Assembly (NCBI GenBank): GCA_030144725.1
Contig: JASKMD010000031.1
Location: 3,071,775-3,135,774 of the forward strand
Source of the DNA: Haematococcus lacustris
Taxonomy: Eukaryota > Chlorophyta > Chlorophyceae > Chlamydomonadales > Haematococcaceae
Length of the DNA stretch: 64,000 bases
Direction: 5' to 3'
Shown: positions 1 to 11,114 of the stretch, one piece after another
How the letters are laid out: each line of letters opens with the position of its first letter
How positions within the stretch are numbered: the stretch's first letter is position 1
Made by a program: the position numbers and the translations under genes
The notes under the pieces: generated by a model
What the model saw: only the letters and a program-made list of their open reading frames with translations
Told to the model about the DNA's origin: nothing
Database searches by the model: none

Positions 1-215
1 CTCGGGCGGCTGAGGTGGCCCAGGCGGGTAAGGTGGCGACAGCAATGGCTTGGTGACAGAGTGTGTGGTAGGCCAAGCATATGCTGGCTAGGCTGTACTC
101 TGGGAAAGGGAAACCTGAAGGGATTACAGGCCAACCTTTCAGGCAAAGCAACCTTGGAGCATTGACACATGCTCCTGCCCTGCTGTAAACGCGCATGTCA
201 AGTTTTCCTGCCCAG
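1..215 (+). other. Upstream intron/unassigned sequence of the UTP21 gene
   Basis: No exon can be supported here. A possible donor (gcgg followed by gtaagg) occurs near position 26, but the reading frame that would join in phase to the exon at 216 contains a stop. The 3' end carries a pyrimidine-rich acceptor (ttttcctgcccag) feeding that exon. The N-terminal third of UTP21, expected from plant homologues, must therefore lie left of the window. Confidence 0.4.
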
Positions 216-3200
216 GTTCGACGAGACAGTGGTAGTCTTCTCCAACGCAGCAGGCGTGGGCCTGGCCTCTGGCATGTTGGCGGGGGGCCAAGCCACGCCA
301 GGTCCGGAGCAGCTGAGCGCAGGGGGAGGCTGCCGGACACTGGCCTTTAGGACAGGGCCTGGAGTCCCATTGATGGCCGCTGCAGGGGGTGCAGGTGAGT
401 GCGCAAGCAACGCGCTTGTCTGTCGTGTATGCCGACTGAAGCCGCGGGAAGATACTCGAGGAGTTCGATGTCGGGTGCATGATCGCAGGTGTGATCACGG
501 TGTGGAATCTGGAGTCCCGCACCCTGCACACCGTCATACGCGACGCTCATGACGCTGCAGTTGTTGCGCTGCACTTCTTTGCCGGGGAGCCACTGTTGAT
601 GAGTGCCGGTGAGCGCCAGAGCTGCTGTGGGGCTCATTGCCTGGTCCTACCTGGTCAAGACCAGACTTGCCCACTGATGGTACACACAACAAATGCATGG
701 ACGACATACCCTTCTTGTTTGACCAGCTGGCTGGCTGGCTGGCTGGCTGGCAATGGATGACAGCGCGGCATGGATGGGAGCATGGTGTCAGTTGGTGCTG
801 CTCTTCATCAGCCATGGTCTGCCTGCGTGGCCTTGCCTCCCTTTCTGACCTCTGCAGGCAAGGACAATGCTTTGAAGCACTGGGTGTTTGACAGTGCTGA
901 CCCGAGCGCCCGCCTGCTGCGCTTCCGCAGTGGACATGCCGCCCCACCCACAGTGGTTGCGCATTATGGAGAGGTGGGTGGCTTGGGGTAGGATCAGGAT
1001 GGGAGAACAGGGGCAAGAGCATGGTTTTAAAAGGGGCAAAGGCTCCTACACCCTGATTGGAGAAGCCAGGGTTTACTGATCAACTGTGGTCTATAGCCAC
1101 TTGCTACGGTGCTATTGGGGTCGTTTGGCTGAGTAGCAGGGCCTGGCTTGTGTGGCTGCAGGGCCAGCGGCTGCTGAGTGCAGGGTCAGACCGCGCGTTC
1201 CGTGTGTTCAGCACTATCCAGGACCAACAAAGCAGGGAGCTCAGCCAGAAGAACGTGAGCCGCAGAGCCAAAAAGCTGAAGGTGAGCGGTATGACGCTCC
1301 AGCAGAAAGCGCAGGGATGGGCTCGTTCAAGTGCAGGCAAGAAAAGAGTATGGAGGCGAGTACTTGGATAGGCGATGTCGTTGTGCTGCCCAGGTGCGTG
1401 AGTCCGAGATCAAGCTGCCGCGCGTGGTGGCCTTGGATGCGTGCGTAGTCCGCGAGCGAGACTGGGCCAATGTCATCACGGCCCACGAAGGGGACCCGAC
1501 CGCCTATGTATGGCGCCTGGCTCATTTTACCTTGGGCGAGCACGAGCTGCGGCCTCCATTACCTCCACCGCAGCTGCCCGTCGTTGACCGCGGGTCAGCC
1601 CGCGGAGCAAATGCCCCGCGACTCGACCAGCTGCCGCGATGCCAGCCTTCCGGTGGCGCACTCGGAGGACCCGTGACCTCGGTTGCGCTCAGCCCGTGCG
1701 GGAACTTCGGTTTGGTCGGATCGGGCACGGGTCGCCTGGACAAATACAACATGCAATCCGGGATTCATCGCGGGGTGTTTGGCCGGCAACCGCCGGGTGT
1801 AAGCGGAGCCACACAGCCCACGAGGCCGGTGTCGCTGGCGTCCCGCGGAGGCCTCAGAGCCGGGACCGGGGTCGTGCAGCAGGCAGCACACGATGGGCCG
1901 ATAACAGGGTTGGGGGTCGACAGTTGCAACCGCATCCTGGTCAGCACGGGGCTGGACGGTTGGCTGCGGTTATGGGATTTCAAGAGCTTAAAGGTGGGGC
2001 CACCACCTGTGATGAGGATAGGGGCTTGCTGGTCCCTACCTCGCGGCACCTCTACCTTCATCAAGAGATGGGGGGCTACTGCTGCCTCCTGCTGACCCAC
2101 CCACCAACTTGCCCTCCATTCAGCCAGTGCAAGCACTCAGCTGCTGCCAGCCATCCTGCCGCTTCAGACACCTGGTGCCTGACCCCACCCACCCTCCTGC
2201 CACCTGCCAGCTTGCTTGCCGTCCTCTTTTTCTGACGAGTCAATGCTGAGTAGCTGCCCTGCCTGCGGCCCTGTGCCCCGCCTACAGCTGCGCTGTGAGG
2301 TGTGTGTGGGCAGCCCGGTGGCTCGCCTGGCGCTGCACCCTGGCACCGGCCTGGCGGCAGTGGCCTGTGACGACCAGCAGCTGCGCGTGTATGACATCGA
2401 GGCAGAGGGCCGGCTGGTGCGCCGCTTCAAAGGCCACAGGTCAGATCAGGGTGGCCAGACCAAGTCAGGTCAGCTTAGGTCACATCAGCTTTGGCACGAT
2501 CATGTTAGGCCAGGTCAGCTTCGGCAAAATCAGGCCAGGCAAAGGCCTCATGGGCAACACGATTGCTGTACAGCTGTGCAGCACCTTGCTGCCTCTGTGT
2601 GTAGCACATGACCAGGGTGTCCAAAGGCCACACACTGCCAGACACTGCCAGACACAGACCTGGAGCCACCACTGCCTTGCTGTCCCACTGCCTCACTGCC
2701 TTCAATGTGCCGGCAGCGTCTCCAGCAGCCTATCCAAAAGCCAAAGAAAATGAGGAATGCAGGAGTTGAACCTTGTACCCAGCCCTGCCCTGCCCTGCCA
2801 CTGACTTGGTGGCTGCAGGGACCGAGTCACAGCGCTGCAGATATCCAGCGACTCGCGCTGGCTGATCAGCGCCTCGTTGGACGGCTGCCTGCGTGTGTGG
2901 GACATCGCCGCGGCCCACTGCCTGCAGGCCCTGCGCCTGGGCGCACCCATCACCGCCTTCTCCCTCTCCCCTGCCCTGGACATGTTGGCCACTTGCCACA
3001 TCAACAGGTGGGGCAGAGCGCCATGATGCTAGGGCAGCTGGTGCGGGTCACCAAAGGGTCAACGATGGTGTGACCTGGTCTGTTGGTGTAACCCTTATAT
3101 TGTTGTGTATGACGTGGTGTGAGATTTGTTTGGGATGAGAGATGCCACCGGCTTGCCTGACCACCTGCCTGCCTGCTGGATTGCCTGCTCAGGCGAGGGG

Positions 3201-5529
3201 TGTACCTGTGGTCTAATCAGGCCGTGTTTGGCAACCCTGCAGACTTCATCCCCAGCGACGTCCCCGTTGACCTGGCCCTACCTTCCCTGGCTGGGGGCAG
3301 CCAAGCGTCCAGCACCAAGGGGGTTGACCTACGGGCCAGTGACAAGGGGCAGGGCAGTGGCGGGCCCCAGGCTGGATCTGGATCTGGGGTGCGCATTGCA
3401 GGCCAGGCCAAGGCTGAGGGGGACAGGGGGGCAGGGGGGCCACGTGTAGCAGATGAGGGGGCTGAGGAGGGCCTTGGTGGGGAGCAGCAGCAGCAAGGGG
3501 AGGTGGGAAGCTCAGACGAGGATGAGGGTTATGCTGATGTCTCGCCATCCATGCCTGCGGCAAGCAGTGAAGTGGAGGGGTTGGGTGTGGAGGGTGAGGT
3601 GGCAGGCGGCGAGGAAGCTGGACAGAAGCTGGATGTCAGGGGCAGTGGGGCACCACAGCCGCTGGCCCCAAGCATGGTCACGCTGAGCCTCCTGCCGCGG
3701 GCACAGTGGCAGAGTCTGGTGCAGCTGGAGGAGATCAAGGCGCGCAACAAGTGAGGGGGTCAGAGAAGGGGGCAGGGGGCAGGGGGCAGGGGCAGGGGCA
3801 GAGGTCATCAGAGGAGCTATGTTAGGGCTTGTGGAGGGGCAGGCCAGTGCTCTGTGCCAATGTCAGAGAAAGGTCACCATGGCAATTGGAGGCCAGCAGG
3901 GCAGGGGCAAAAGGATGAAATACTGGCTTGCACACCTTTACATCTTTAGTAGCCTACCTTCCCAGCTGCCTGCCTGCCTGCCTGCCTGCCTACCTACTCA
4001 CCTGCCTACCTAACCGCTTGTCCCCGCAGGCCCATAGAGCCCCCCAAGAAGCCTGAGGCCGCCCCCTTCTTCCTACCGACAGTGTCAGGCCTGAGCGCTC
4101 AGCCCGTCTTCAACATCACTGGCACCGAACCCCAACCTCCAGCCAGCGCCCATGACCCAGCAACCTCCGCTGACGCAAAGCCAACCAGCCAGAGCAAGGT
4201 GCTGCGGGGCAAGCGCGGGCATTCTGGCCTGCCCCTGGACGCCAGCGCGCCTGCAGGGGTGGATGGAGCGGGGACAGGGGGCAGTGGGGCGATGGGCCTG
4301 ACGCCTTTTCTGCGGCTGCTGCGTGAGGGGCGGGAGGCCGGGGACTACGCGTCCTTCCTGGCGCTGCTAAGGGAGCTCTCACCCGTGGCGGTGGATCGGG
4401 AAGTGCGGGCAATGCAGGTGAAGGGGAGGCTGGCTGGTCAGTGACTCACTCTCACCTGGCAACACCTGCGGCCATGTGCCATACAACAAAGGACTGACCC
4501 TGGAGAACATGGGCTTTGACATGCATTACAACCTGCTGTCCAAGGGCCAGGACTATAGACGGGCCTGGCATCGAGCTCTGTTGCTGCGTTCTTTATGTGA
4601 CCTGCGTGACATGCCATGCAGGGGCCAGGACTAGGTGGGCTTAAGGAGGGGTTCGTTTGCTGCGTCCTTGCTACGATGCGCTACCTAACACCTGGGCTGC
4701 CTGATGTGCATGTCTGCGGTGCAGGTTCTTGCCGTTGCACCAGAGAGCAGCACACCCTCAGTCAAGGCCAACAGCAGCCAGACAAGGCAGCAGCAGAAGC
4801 AGCAGGAACTGGATGAGCAGGACGACCCCCTCATCGCCGCTGCTGTGGCAGATGTAGCTGCTCTGCTGGACTGCTGCCTGGCGGCGCTGCAGCAGGGCAC
4901 CAGCTTTGAGTACTGCCAGGCCTTGTTGCAGCTGGTGCTGCAGGTGAGAGCTAGGGAGGGGATGTGGAGGGGATGATGGAGGGCATGTGTGGGGTATGAG
5001 AAGAGCTAGAAGGGGATGGTAACTGGTAGCTTGTTGCAGCTGGTGCTGCAGGTGTAAGCCAAGGGGGGCCTGTCAGGGGGCATGCGGGGTGGAATGGGAA
5101 GAGCAGGATGTTAGCAGTGCTGAGGTAGAGGCGTTGAAGACAGCAGTTCATAGTTTTGTAGAAGGCGGGAATGGCTGGCCTGCAGGATTTTGTGAAAGGC
5201 GGGAATGGCTGGCCTGCAGGATGCTGGTGTTTGCTGAAAGTGCTCAACAGGCTGCTATGATTGCCTAGCTGTGCAAGAAGGAGGGGTTGAGCATGAAGTG
5301 AGGGCTGCATCTAAGCATCAGGTGGCTGCACTCTGCACCTCAGTGTGCTTGCTTGTTCTCTGCCTGTGTGCTCTTCAAGGTGCATGGGGAAGCCATCAGC
5401 GAGCGACCTTCCCTCCAGAGAGTTGCGCAGCAGCTGCTGAACCAGCTCAAGCCAGTGTGGCGGCGGCTGGATAACCTCATGCAGAACTGCAGATGCATGG
5501 TGTCCTACTTTGGCAACCTGCAGGCATGA
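216..5529 (+). CDS. UTP21: U3 snoRNP / SSU processome WD40 protein UTP21 (WDR36), 5' partial
   Basis: UTP21 is a nucleolar WD40 component of the small-subunit processome, needed for 18S pre-rRNA processing. Eleven exons join with consistent phases: 216-394, 489-608, 858-973, 1162-1281, 1394-1993, 2288-2439, 2819-3007, 3193-3750, 4030-4417, 4725-4943 and 5380-5529 (stop TGA). They give about 929 residues. Diagnostic plant-type stretches are IQDQQSRELSQ followed by SRRAKKLK, AHEGDPTAYVWRL, NMQSGIHRG, VTLSLLPRAQWQSL and IEPPKKPEAAPFFLP. The last marks the start of the C-terminal Utp21 domain. WD blades are recognisable from terminal pairs such as VWNL, LWDF, VWDI and YLWSN. Exon 8 carries an acidic, Gly-rich insertion (about 3330-3650) absent from land-plant proteins. 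The N-terminal blades are missing because the gene starts outside the window. The identification is firm; exact splice choices were read by eye. Confidence 0.93.
727..751 (+). repeat. (GGCT)n tetranucleotide tract in UTP21 intron
   Basis: About six CTGG units in the intron between the exons ending at 608 and starting at 858. No coding role is seen. Confidence 0.8.
3966..3990 (+). repeat. (TGCC)n tetranucleotide tract in UTP21 intron
   Basis: About six TGCC units just upstream of the acceptor for the exon starting at 4030. The pyrimidine-rich array may serve as part of the polypyrimidine tract. Confidence 0.75.
5030..5222 (+). repeat. Local duplications in the last UTP21 intron
   Basis: Positions 5030-5053 repeat the last ~24 bases of the preceding exon (ending at 4943), including cagctggtgctgcag and a following gt. 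Positions 5155-5188 and 5189-5222 form a near-perfect 34-bp tandem pair containing ggcgggaatggctggcctg. Neither alters the reading frame of the model. Confidence 0.7.
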
Positions 5530-6155
5530 TGGCCTAGAGTGATGCAAGCCAGCTGTATGGCGTAGATTTGTGAAAGCTGCATGGTGGTGGCATGTGCCTG
5601 GCACACTTGTCTTAAGGGTGGCACATGCGGTAGCACCCCAGTGTACATGTCCGGGACCCGTAGCGATGCGCACTTCGTTGGTTGAATGAGCTGGGGAGTT
5701 GGAGCAATGAGGCTGCTGGCAGGTGGGATGTCAATGTAAGCGGCTACCACAATCTGCTAGTGCTGCTCTGGCAAACTCGAGATCCAGCACCAGATTCCCT
5801 CACCCGACCGGCATGTAGGCTTGGATGTATGTGGCAATGCTCAAGTTGACCACATGGGCAATTGTTAGGTTGGGCCCCATGGCACATTGGTACTTTCATA
5901 TCGCTGACGGTCGGAGCTGGGCGCCAGCCCTCTTCCAGCAAAAGCATGCAGGCGGAGTACGTGTTTGCGCATGGCATGTCGTGGGCCCGGCCGGCTGATG
6001 CGCCGTCAGCTCGCGTCGGCACTACTCTGCTAACAACAGGTTGCGCCCGCTTGCTGCAGCTGCTGATGTATCAGTGCCCAGCCTGAAATGTCCCTGCAGC
6101 ACCTGTACGTCCGGATGTCTGCTGCACATGATCAGGGACAAGCAGGCAGTGCCAG
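5530..6155. other. Intergenic spacer between UTP21 and the dioxygenase-like gene
   Basis: No conserved coding segment was recognised. A TGTAA, the usual green-algal polyadenylation signal, occurs at about 5735, some 205 bases past the UTP21 stop, and may mark its 3' end. The promoter and first exon of the downstream gene should lie in this stretch, but I could not define them. Confidence 0.4.
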
Positions 6156-7236
6156 CCCCTTCCCGACCTGTGGGAACTGCCAGCTACCGAACAAAGCAAG
6201 CTAAGGGAGCTCTTGGTCCAGCTGCATAAGGTTTGCCCTCAATGTTGGTCTCTAACTCCAACATTCATTGAATCCTGGCATGGCCTTGCCTTCTGTGAAG
6301 CATGCGCGTTTACCCTGCGCCTTGCCTTCCACACTGCCCTTTAGAGGTGGACCACCAGGACTACCAGCCAGCCAGCACAGCCACAGCAAAATGCAGCTAC
6401 AGGAACCAGTAAGAGGCCAGCGCAGCAACCTGCTTTGGCACCACCTGCGGCATCGGGCCCTGAAAACTCTCAAGCACTGGCTACCTCTGCAGCCAAAAAC
6501 TCCCACACCAGCCAAACAGGGACAGACGAGGGAGAAGCAGCTGGCTGCCCCGCCAGCAAGCGGCTGCGGCTGTCGCAAGCATCTGCCCCAGCTGAGCAGT
6601 TGGACTCAAAGCTAGGCCAGGGAGGCAAGGAGGCAAGCCGCATTGCAGGTGCTGCGTTGCTGCACCTCATCAGGTGGGGGGCTGCCATGCCATTGCCTGC
6701 CATCACATGGTACGCCCTAGTGATCCTAATCAGGCGCCCTCCCGCCCCACCAACCTGCTGTGGCCTGTTGAAGCCATGTCAGAGGATCTGCTGCATGGTC
6801 AGGCACAGCTGTGCATGGCTGTGCCTCCAGGCCCATGGCCGTGCTGCAGGCCTTGTCACCGGCATGGGTTGGGTGCTGCAGGGCCTGCTGGCGAAAGCTG
6901 GGCCTGGAGGAGGAGCAGGCAAATGCAATGGCAGGTGGGAGGGGCAGGTGGGAGGGGCAGGTGGGAGGGGCAGGTGTGGGAGCCAGGTGTGAGGGGCATG
7001 ATTCAAGATGACGACTGGCTGGGAGGATAGCAGTGCACATGCTAGCTACAAATCCTGATCCTGGTTGGTTATGATATGCAAATTATTCAGACAACCATGC
7101 TGCCCCTGCCGCTGCTGTGACTGCAACTGCTGCTGCTACTTGTGCATGTAAGCCATGTGTGTTCCCAGTGGCTGGAGCATCGCTGTCCTGCACTGTGTGC
7201 AGCCGCCCTCTTAGCGTCTCATGCATTGGCAGAGGC

Positions 7237-7295
<59 letters not shown>

Positions 7296-9148
7296 GCATT
7301 CAAATGGGAACACGCGAGGAGCTGTGCCACACCAGCCTGGGCCGAGTGGAGCTGGCTACTGTGTCCATGAGCTGGGACCAGCTGAGTCAGCAGCTCACCA
7401 AGGTCAGTGGCTCGAGCTCCCTGTACTGCCCTGTAGGTGTGGCTCAACCTGTGTATTCTCCCATTCCCCCTCAACTTACTCCACCCCAATCATGCCTCTT
7501 ACCCCCTCCTCACCCCTACCCCAAAGATCATGATACAGTGTTGAGCAACTGTGCTCATAGCCCTGTATTTCCCCTTTCACCTCATCCCACAACTCCACCC
7601 CTCACCCCCTCCACCCCTCTAACCAAGCTCTCACTTAACCCCCACCCCCCACCCCCCACCCCCTCCTGTCACGACCCAGGCATACTCGGAGCTGGTGCGG
7701 CAGCAGGCAGCGGCCTCCTCCCTCGCTGCTGCCCAGGCCCTGTTGCGCCTGGGTCCTGCCGCCACCTTGGAGCAGCTGGGCCAGGTGGAGGTGGCTTTGA
7801 GAGCCTGCATAGTGGCGGCCCCCTGGTTGCTGCCAGCCCCCTGCGGTGCTGGCTCAGGCTCTGCCTCCTCTCAACTGCAGCTGATGTCAGACGGTGTGCA
7901 GGGGTCTTCTCAGCAGGGAGGCGTGGGGCAGGGGCAGAGGCAGGGGCAGGGGCAGGGGCAGGGGCAGGGGCAGGGGCAGGGGCAGGGGCAGGGGCAGGGG
8001 CAGGGGCAGGGGCAGGTTTTGCGCTGTAGTGTGGAGGGAGGGAGGTCTCGTCTGCTGCTGGCGAGTCAGCTGCGGGCCAATGCTCGGCACGTCAGCCAGA
8101 TCAAGGAGGCTGAGCAGCTGCTCTGGCAAGTTGTGGACATGGGGCGGGCAGTACAGAGCGTGAAGGCGGGCGGCACGGGAGTGGACGACAGTGAGGGAAA
8201 GGGGCATAAGGTGGAAGAGAGCGCCCAGCTTGTCAGCGAGGTGAAAGAGGGAAAGGAGGAGGCGGGGGTTGGGGAGGAGGTAGTGGAGAATGGGGTAGAA
8301 GAAGAGAAGGCAGTAGGGAATGAGGTGGGGGGCGATGACGATGATGAGGAGGAGGAAGAGGAGGAGGGAGAGGAGGAGGGTGAGGATGAGGAAGAGGAGG
8401 AGGGCGGGGAGGAGGAGGAGGAGGAGGAGGAGGAGGAGGGAGAGGAAGAAGAGCACCCTAGTGGATTGAGCGCCTCAGAACGTGCAGAGTTTGTGAGCAT
8501 CACTGAGGCCGCCACATCCCAGCTGGCGCTGCTGCTAGCCCAGGAGGGTCGTGACCAGGAGGCAGGCCCCCTGATGGCCGCCCTGGGTGCAGCCTACCGC
8601 CTCAGCCCCGCTGTGCTGTGCCCCAACCCCTTGCCCAGGCCCGGCTCTGAGCAGCCAAGGCAGCCACTCCCTGCTCCCTGCTCCCCCCAACACCTCCCAG
8701 CTGCCACGAGGAGCAATGCTGACCCTCAGCGAGGCGGCAGCCAAGCAGCCGGCCTCAGGCCCCTGGACAAACCTCCACCATCGACCCAGGGCACCACAGT
8801 CCACCCTGACCCTCTGCCTGCCGTCATGACAGCAGAGCCCCAGGTCACACCACCGGGTCACACCTCAGCCGCCTGCGGAGTGCAGACAGCAGGTATGAAT
8901 AGGAGCGTGGCTGGTGATGCAGCTGAGGTGGTATGGGCGCTGGATGGCGCCCTCCCGCCTGACCTGCTGGCCCTGATGCAGCGGGCCCTGGGTCCTGCTT
9001 CACCCTTCTGGCTGCAGCACGGCTACCAGTCAGACGGCAGCACCCCATACTTCAGCTACTGCCACAAGCTCCCTGCATGGGAGGCAGCAGCAGCCTTGGC
9101 AGAGGCAGGTGGTCACACCTCGCCACCCTGTGCATGTGATGAGAAGGG

Positions 9149-9180
<32 letters not shown>

Positions 9181-10914
9181 GCGTGGCAGAGCATGTGAGC
9201 TGTAGCCAAAGCCACCCCGCACAAACTTCACCAGCCAGCAGCGTAGCTGGCAACACACTGGACTCGGTATGTGCTGTCTATGCCCCGCCATACCCTTGCT
9301 CATTTGTCTCCACTATGCAGCTTGCGGCCCAGCTGCATCGGCATCACACCTCATCACCCTGGCCATGTTTTCAACGACACGCTCAGTATTGACTGTAGCA
9401 ACCATGCAAGGGGTAACAGCCATCCTTGCTACCTCCCTTCATCAACCCAGCTTCTGCTGCAGCTGCCCACTCTTAAGCTGCTGCATGAGCTCCTGCAGAC
9501 CACAACCTGCCGGCTACCTGCCTCATCTGTTTCCGCCCATGGCATGCTTGCTGGCTGTACTCACATCACACAAGTCACACTGCCAGCCAGGCAATCCTAC
9601 CAGCCCCTACATTCTCTGCCCGCTGCCCCCTGCCCCGTTCCTAGGTGATTGCTGTCATCTGGGCCCATGCTGGCCGCCTCTACCCCGCTGCGCGATCCGC
9701 CCGCTGGGCCGAGTGGTGGTGCCACTGCCGGTAAGCCACCCTCTGCTGACAGCCCCTGCCTCACCCTAACCCTGCACCTCACCAACTTGGTCACAATCCA
9801 TCAGCTTGCAGCTTCCAGACCAACTAGTTAACATGGGGACGGCTCTGCTCACATATACACTTCATTTCGCAGGCTATCTTGTATGTGCCCTCCCACTCTT
9901 ACCTCACTCTTACCCAGTAGCTGCCCTTCCATGTGTGCTGTGTGCATGGGCGCTGGCCCTGATGTGCGCAGGCCACACACTGCTGGACACCAGCTGCACT
10001 TTGACTCAGCCAATGAGGGCAATGAGGGCCGTCAGGGCGCAGTCAGCAACCCGCTGGTCAGCTCAGTACTGTACCTCACGGACGCTGTGGGAGGGCCCAC
10101 TCTGGTCACACCTCAACGCTTCATGCAAACCCGCATGGCGCAGCATGGGTGGCTGGTGGCCCCCCGAGTCAACCGCCTAACCGTTTTTGATGGGGCGGTG
10201 CTGCATGGGGTCATCCCAGGGTCGGGAGTGTGCCATGCGGGGTGTGACCCACTGGGCTGTGAGAGTGAGGGAGGCCAACAGCATTCCGTGAAGGAAAACC
10301 CTAGCCACCACACCACAGCCCTGGGTGCAACTCGGCTGCAGCGAGTCACCTTCATGGTTGCCTTCTGGCAGGATTTGAGAGTGAGGCCAGGTCAAGGGCC
10401 AGGAGCAGCCCGTCCCTTCCCCACCCTGCTCAAACCCTCCCTACCGCTCCCCGACACCACCATCACTCCCATGCCCTGTGCTGACAGTCCCCCACACAAG
10501 GAAGTGGTCGATAAAGCTGAAGGGATCTCCAGTTCCCCATGCGCATGGCCACAGCTTTTTGAGTCCAACTGCCAGCAGCCTTCAGCGTCAGGCATGGTGC
10601 AGCAGCCAGAAGTAAGGGCGGAAGGGCCAGGGACTGCCCCAGTGAGCCAGGCAGCAGGTGGCACATGCAATGGGGGCCCAGAAGGAGCTAAGCCTCGGGC
10701 TTGGGCGCTAAGTGAAGCTGCACGAGTGGAGCCTTGCATAGTCACTCCCATTTGGTGTGATGTTGTGGATCCGCAGCCAGACAGCACGCCCCCATGCAAG
10801 CAGCACCTGAAGGAGTTGGGCCCAGGACAGGTTGGAGCTCGGCATCGAAGGAGCATTGCAGAGCTAGAAGTGCTAGGGGTGCTGCCCTCCTATGACGACT
10901 GCTTTCAATTCTGA
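6156..10914 (+). CDS. Putative 2-oxoglutarate/Fe(II)-dependent dioxygenase-like protein with low-complexity middle region (5' end unresolved)
   Basis: Supported exons are about 6156-6230, 6345-6648, 7203-7402, 7680-9266, 9645-9730 and 9972-10914 (stop TGA), all phase-consistent. An extra exon near 6790-6934 is possible. The last two exons carry the enzyme signature. WWCHC, then GHQLHFDSANEG, supplies the His-x-Asp pair. NPLVSSVLYLT, GGPTLVTPQ and GWLVAPRVNRLTVFDG follow, and VLHGVIPG supplies the distal His. This HxD...H layout is that of 2OG-Fe(II) oxygenases, which hydroxylate or demethylate substrates using Fe(II), 2-oxoglutarate and O2. The substrate is unknown. The large exon adds polyglutamine, Gly-Gln hexapeptide-type repeats and a long Glu run, so the middle is probably disordered. 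The C-terminus ends YDDCFQF. The gene is tandem to UTP21 and convergent with helicase copy A. No initiator was assigned. This is the only one of four related segments with an intact HxD...H. Confidence 0.72.
6931..6974 (+). repeat. 13-bp minisatellite (caggtgggagggg)n
   Basis: About three to four tandem G-rich 13-mers directly after a possible splice donor in an intron of the dioxygenase-like gene. Confidence 0.75.
7238..7294 (+). repeat. (CAG)19 trinucleotide, polyglutamine-coding
   Basis: Nineteen CAG codons sit within the exon 7203-7402, preceded by ALAEA and followed by CIQMGTREE, giving an uninterrupted polyGln tract. A pure CAG run of this kind is prone to length polymorphism. Confidence 0.9.
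7926..8015 (+). repeat. (GGGGCA)n hexanucleotide, Gly-Gln repeat coding
   Basis: About fifteen hexamers encode alternating Gly-Gln in frame within exon 7680-9266. The pattern is almost perfect apart from one Arg substitution near the start. Confidence 0.9.
8334..8450 (+). repeat. GAG/GAA-rich acidic tract
   Basis: A purine-only run of glutamate codons with occasional Asp and Gly, in frame in exon 7680-9266. It gives a strongly acidic, probably disordered segment. Confidence 0.85.
9150..9179 (+). repeat. (CAG)10 polyglutamine tract
   Basis: A second polyGln run near the end of exon 7680-9266. A shorter, CAA/GAG-interrupted version occurs in the related segment at about 41200. Confidence 0.85.
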
Positions 10915-11114
10915 AGCATGCAGGGCACGGCTGACTGCCGTTCATAACCAGGGTGGAAGCGGGTAAGGGCTAGTCAAGCGTCAAGCGTCAAGCCTGCTGC
11001 CTTACAACACCGCACAAGCAACCATTACAGGCATGGCACCGTGGTCCCCAACTTGACTGAGAAGTACAAGAAGACTGTTTTATAAATGATTCTTTGTGCC
11101 TGGGTCGCAGAGTG
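10915..11114. other. Convergent 3' flank and duplication junction A
   Basis: This is the 3' flank of the dioxygenase-like gene. It has recognisable counterparts at 29120-29368 and 42795-43040 (shared words include caccgcacaagcaacc and gaccagggtg). At about 11130 it passes directly into sequence homologous to exon 13 of the helicase gene, marking a segmental-duplication breakpoint. Confidence 0.7.

Noticed and set aside
4480..4560. Possible extra UTP21 exon (open stretch with ENMGFDMHYNLLSK)
   Set aside because: No acceptor and donor pair fits the phase, and the flanking exons 4030-4417 and 4725-4943 already join in phase and align with plant UTP21.
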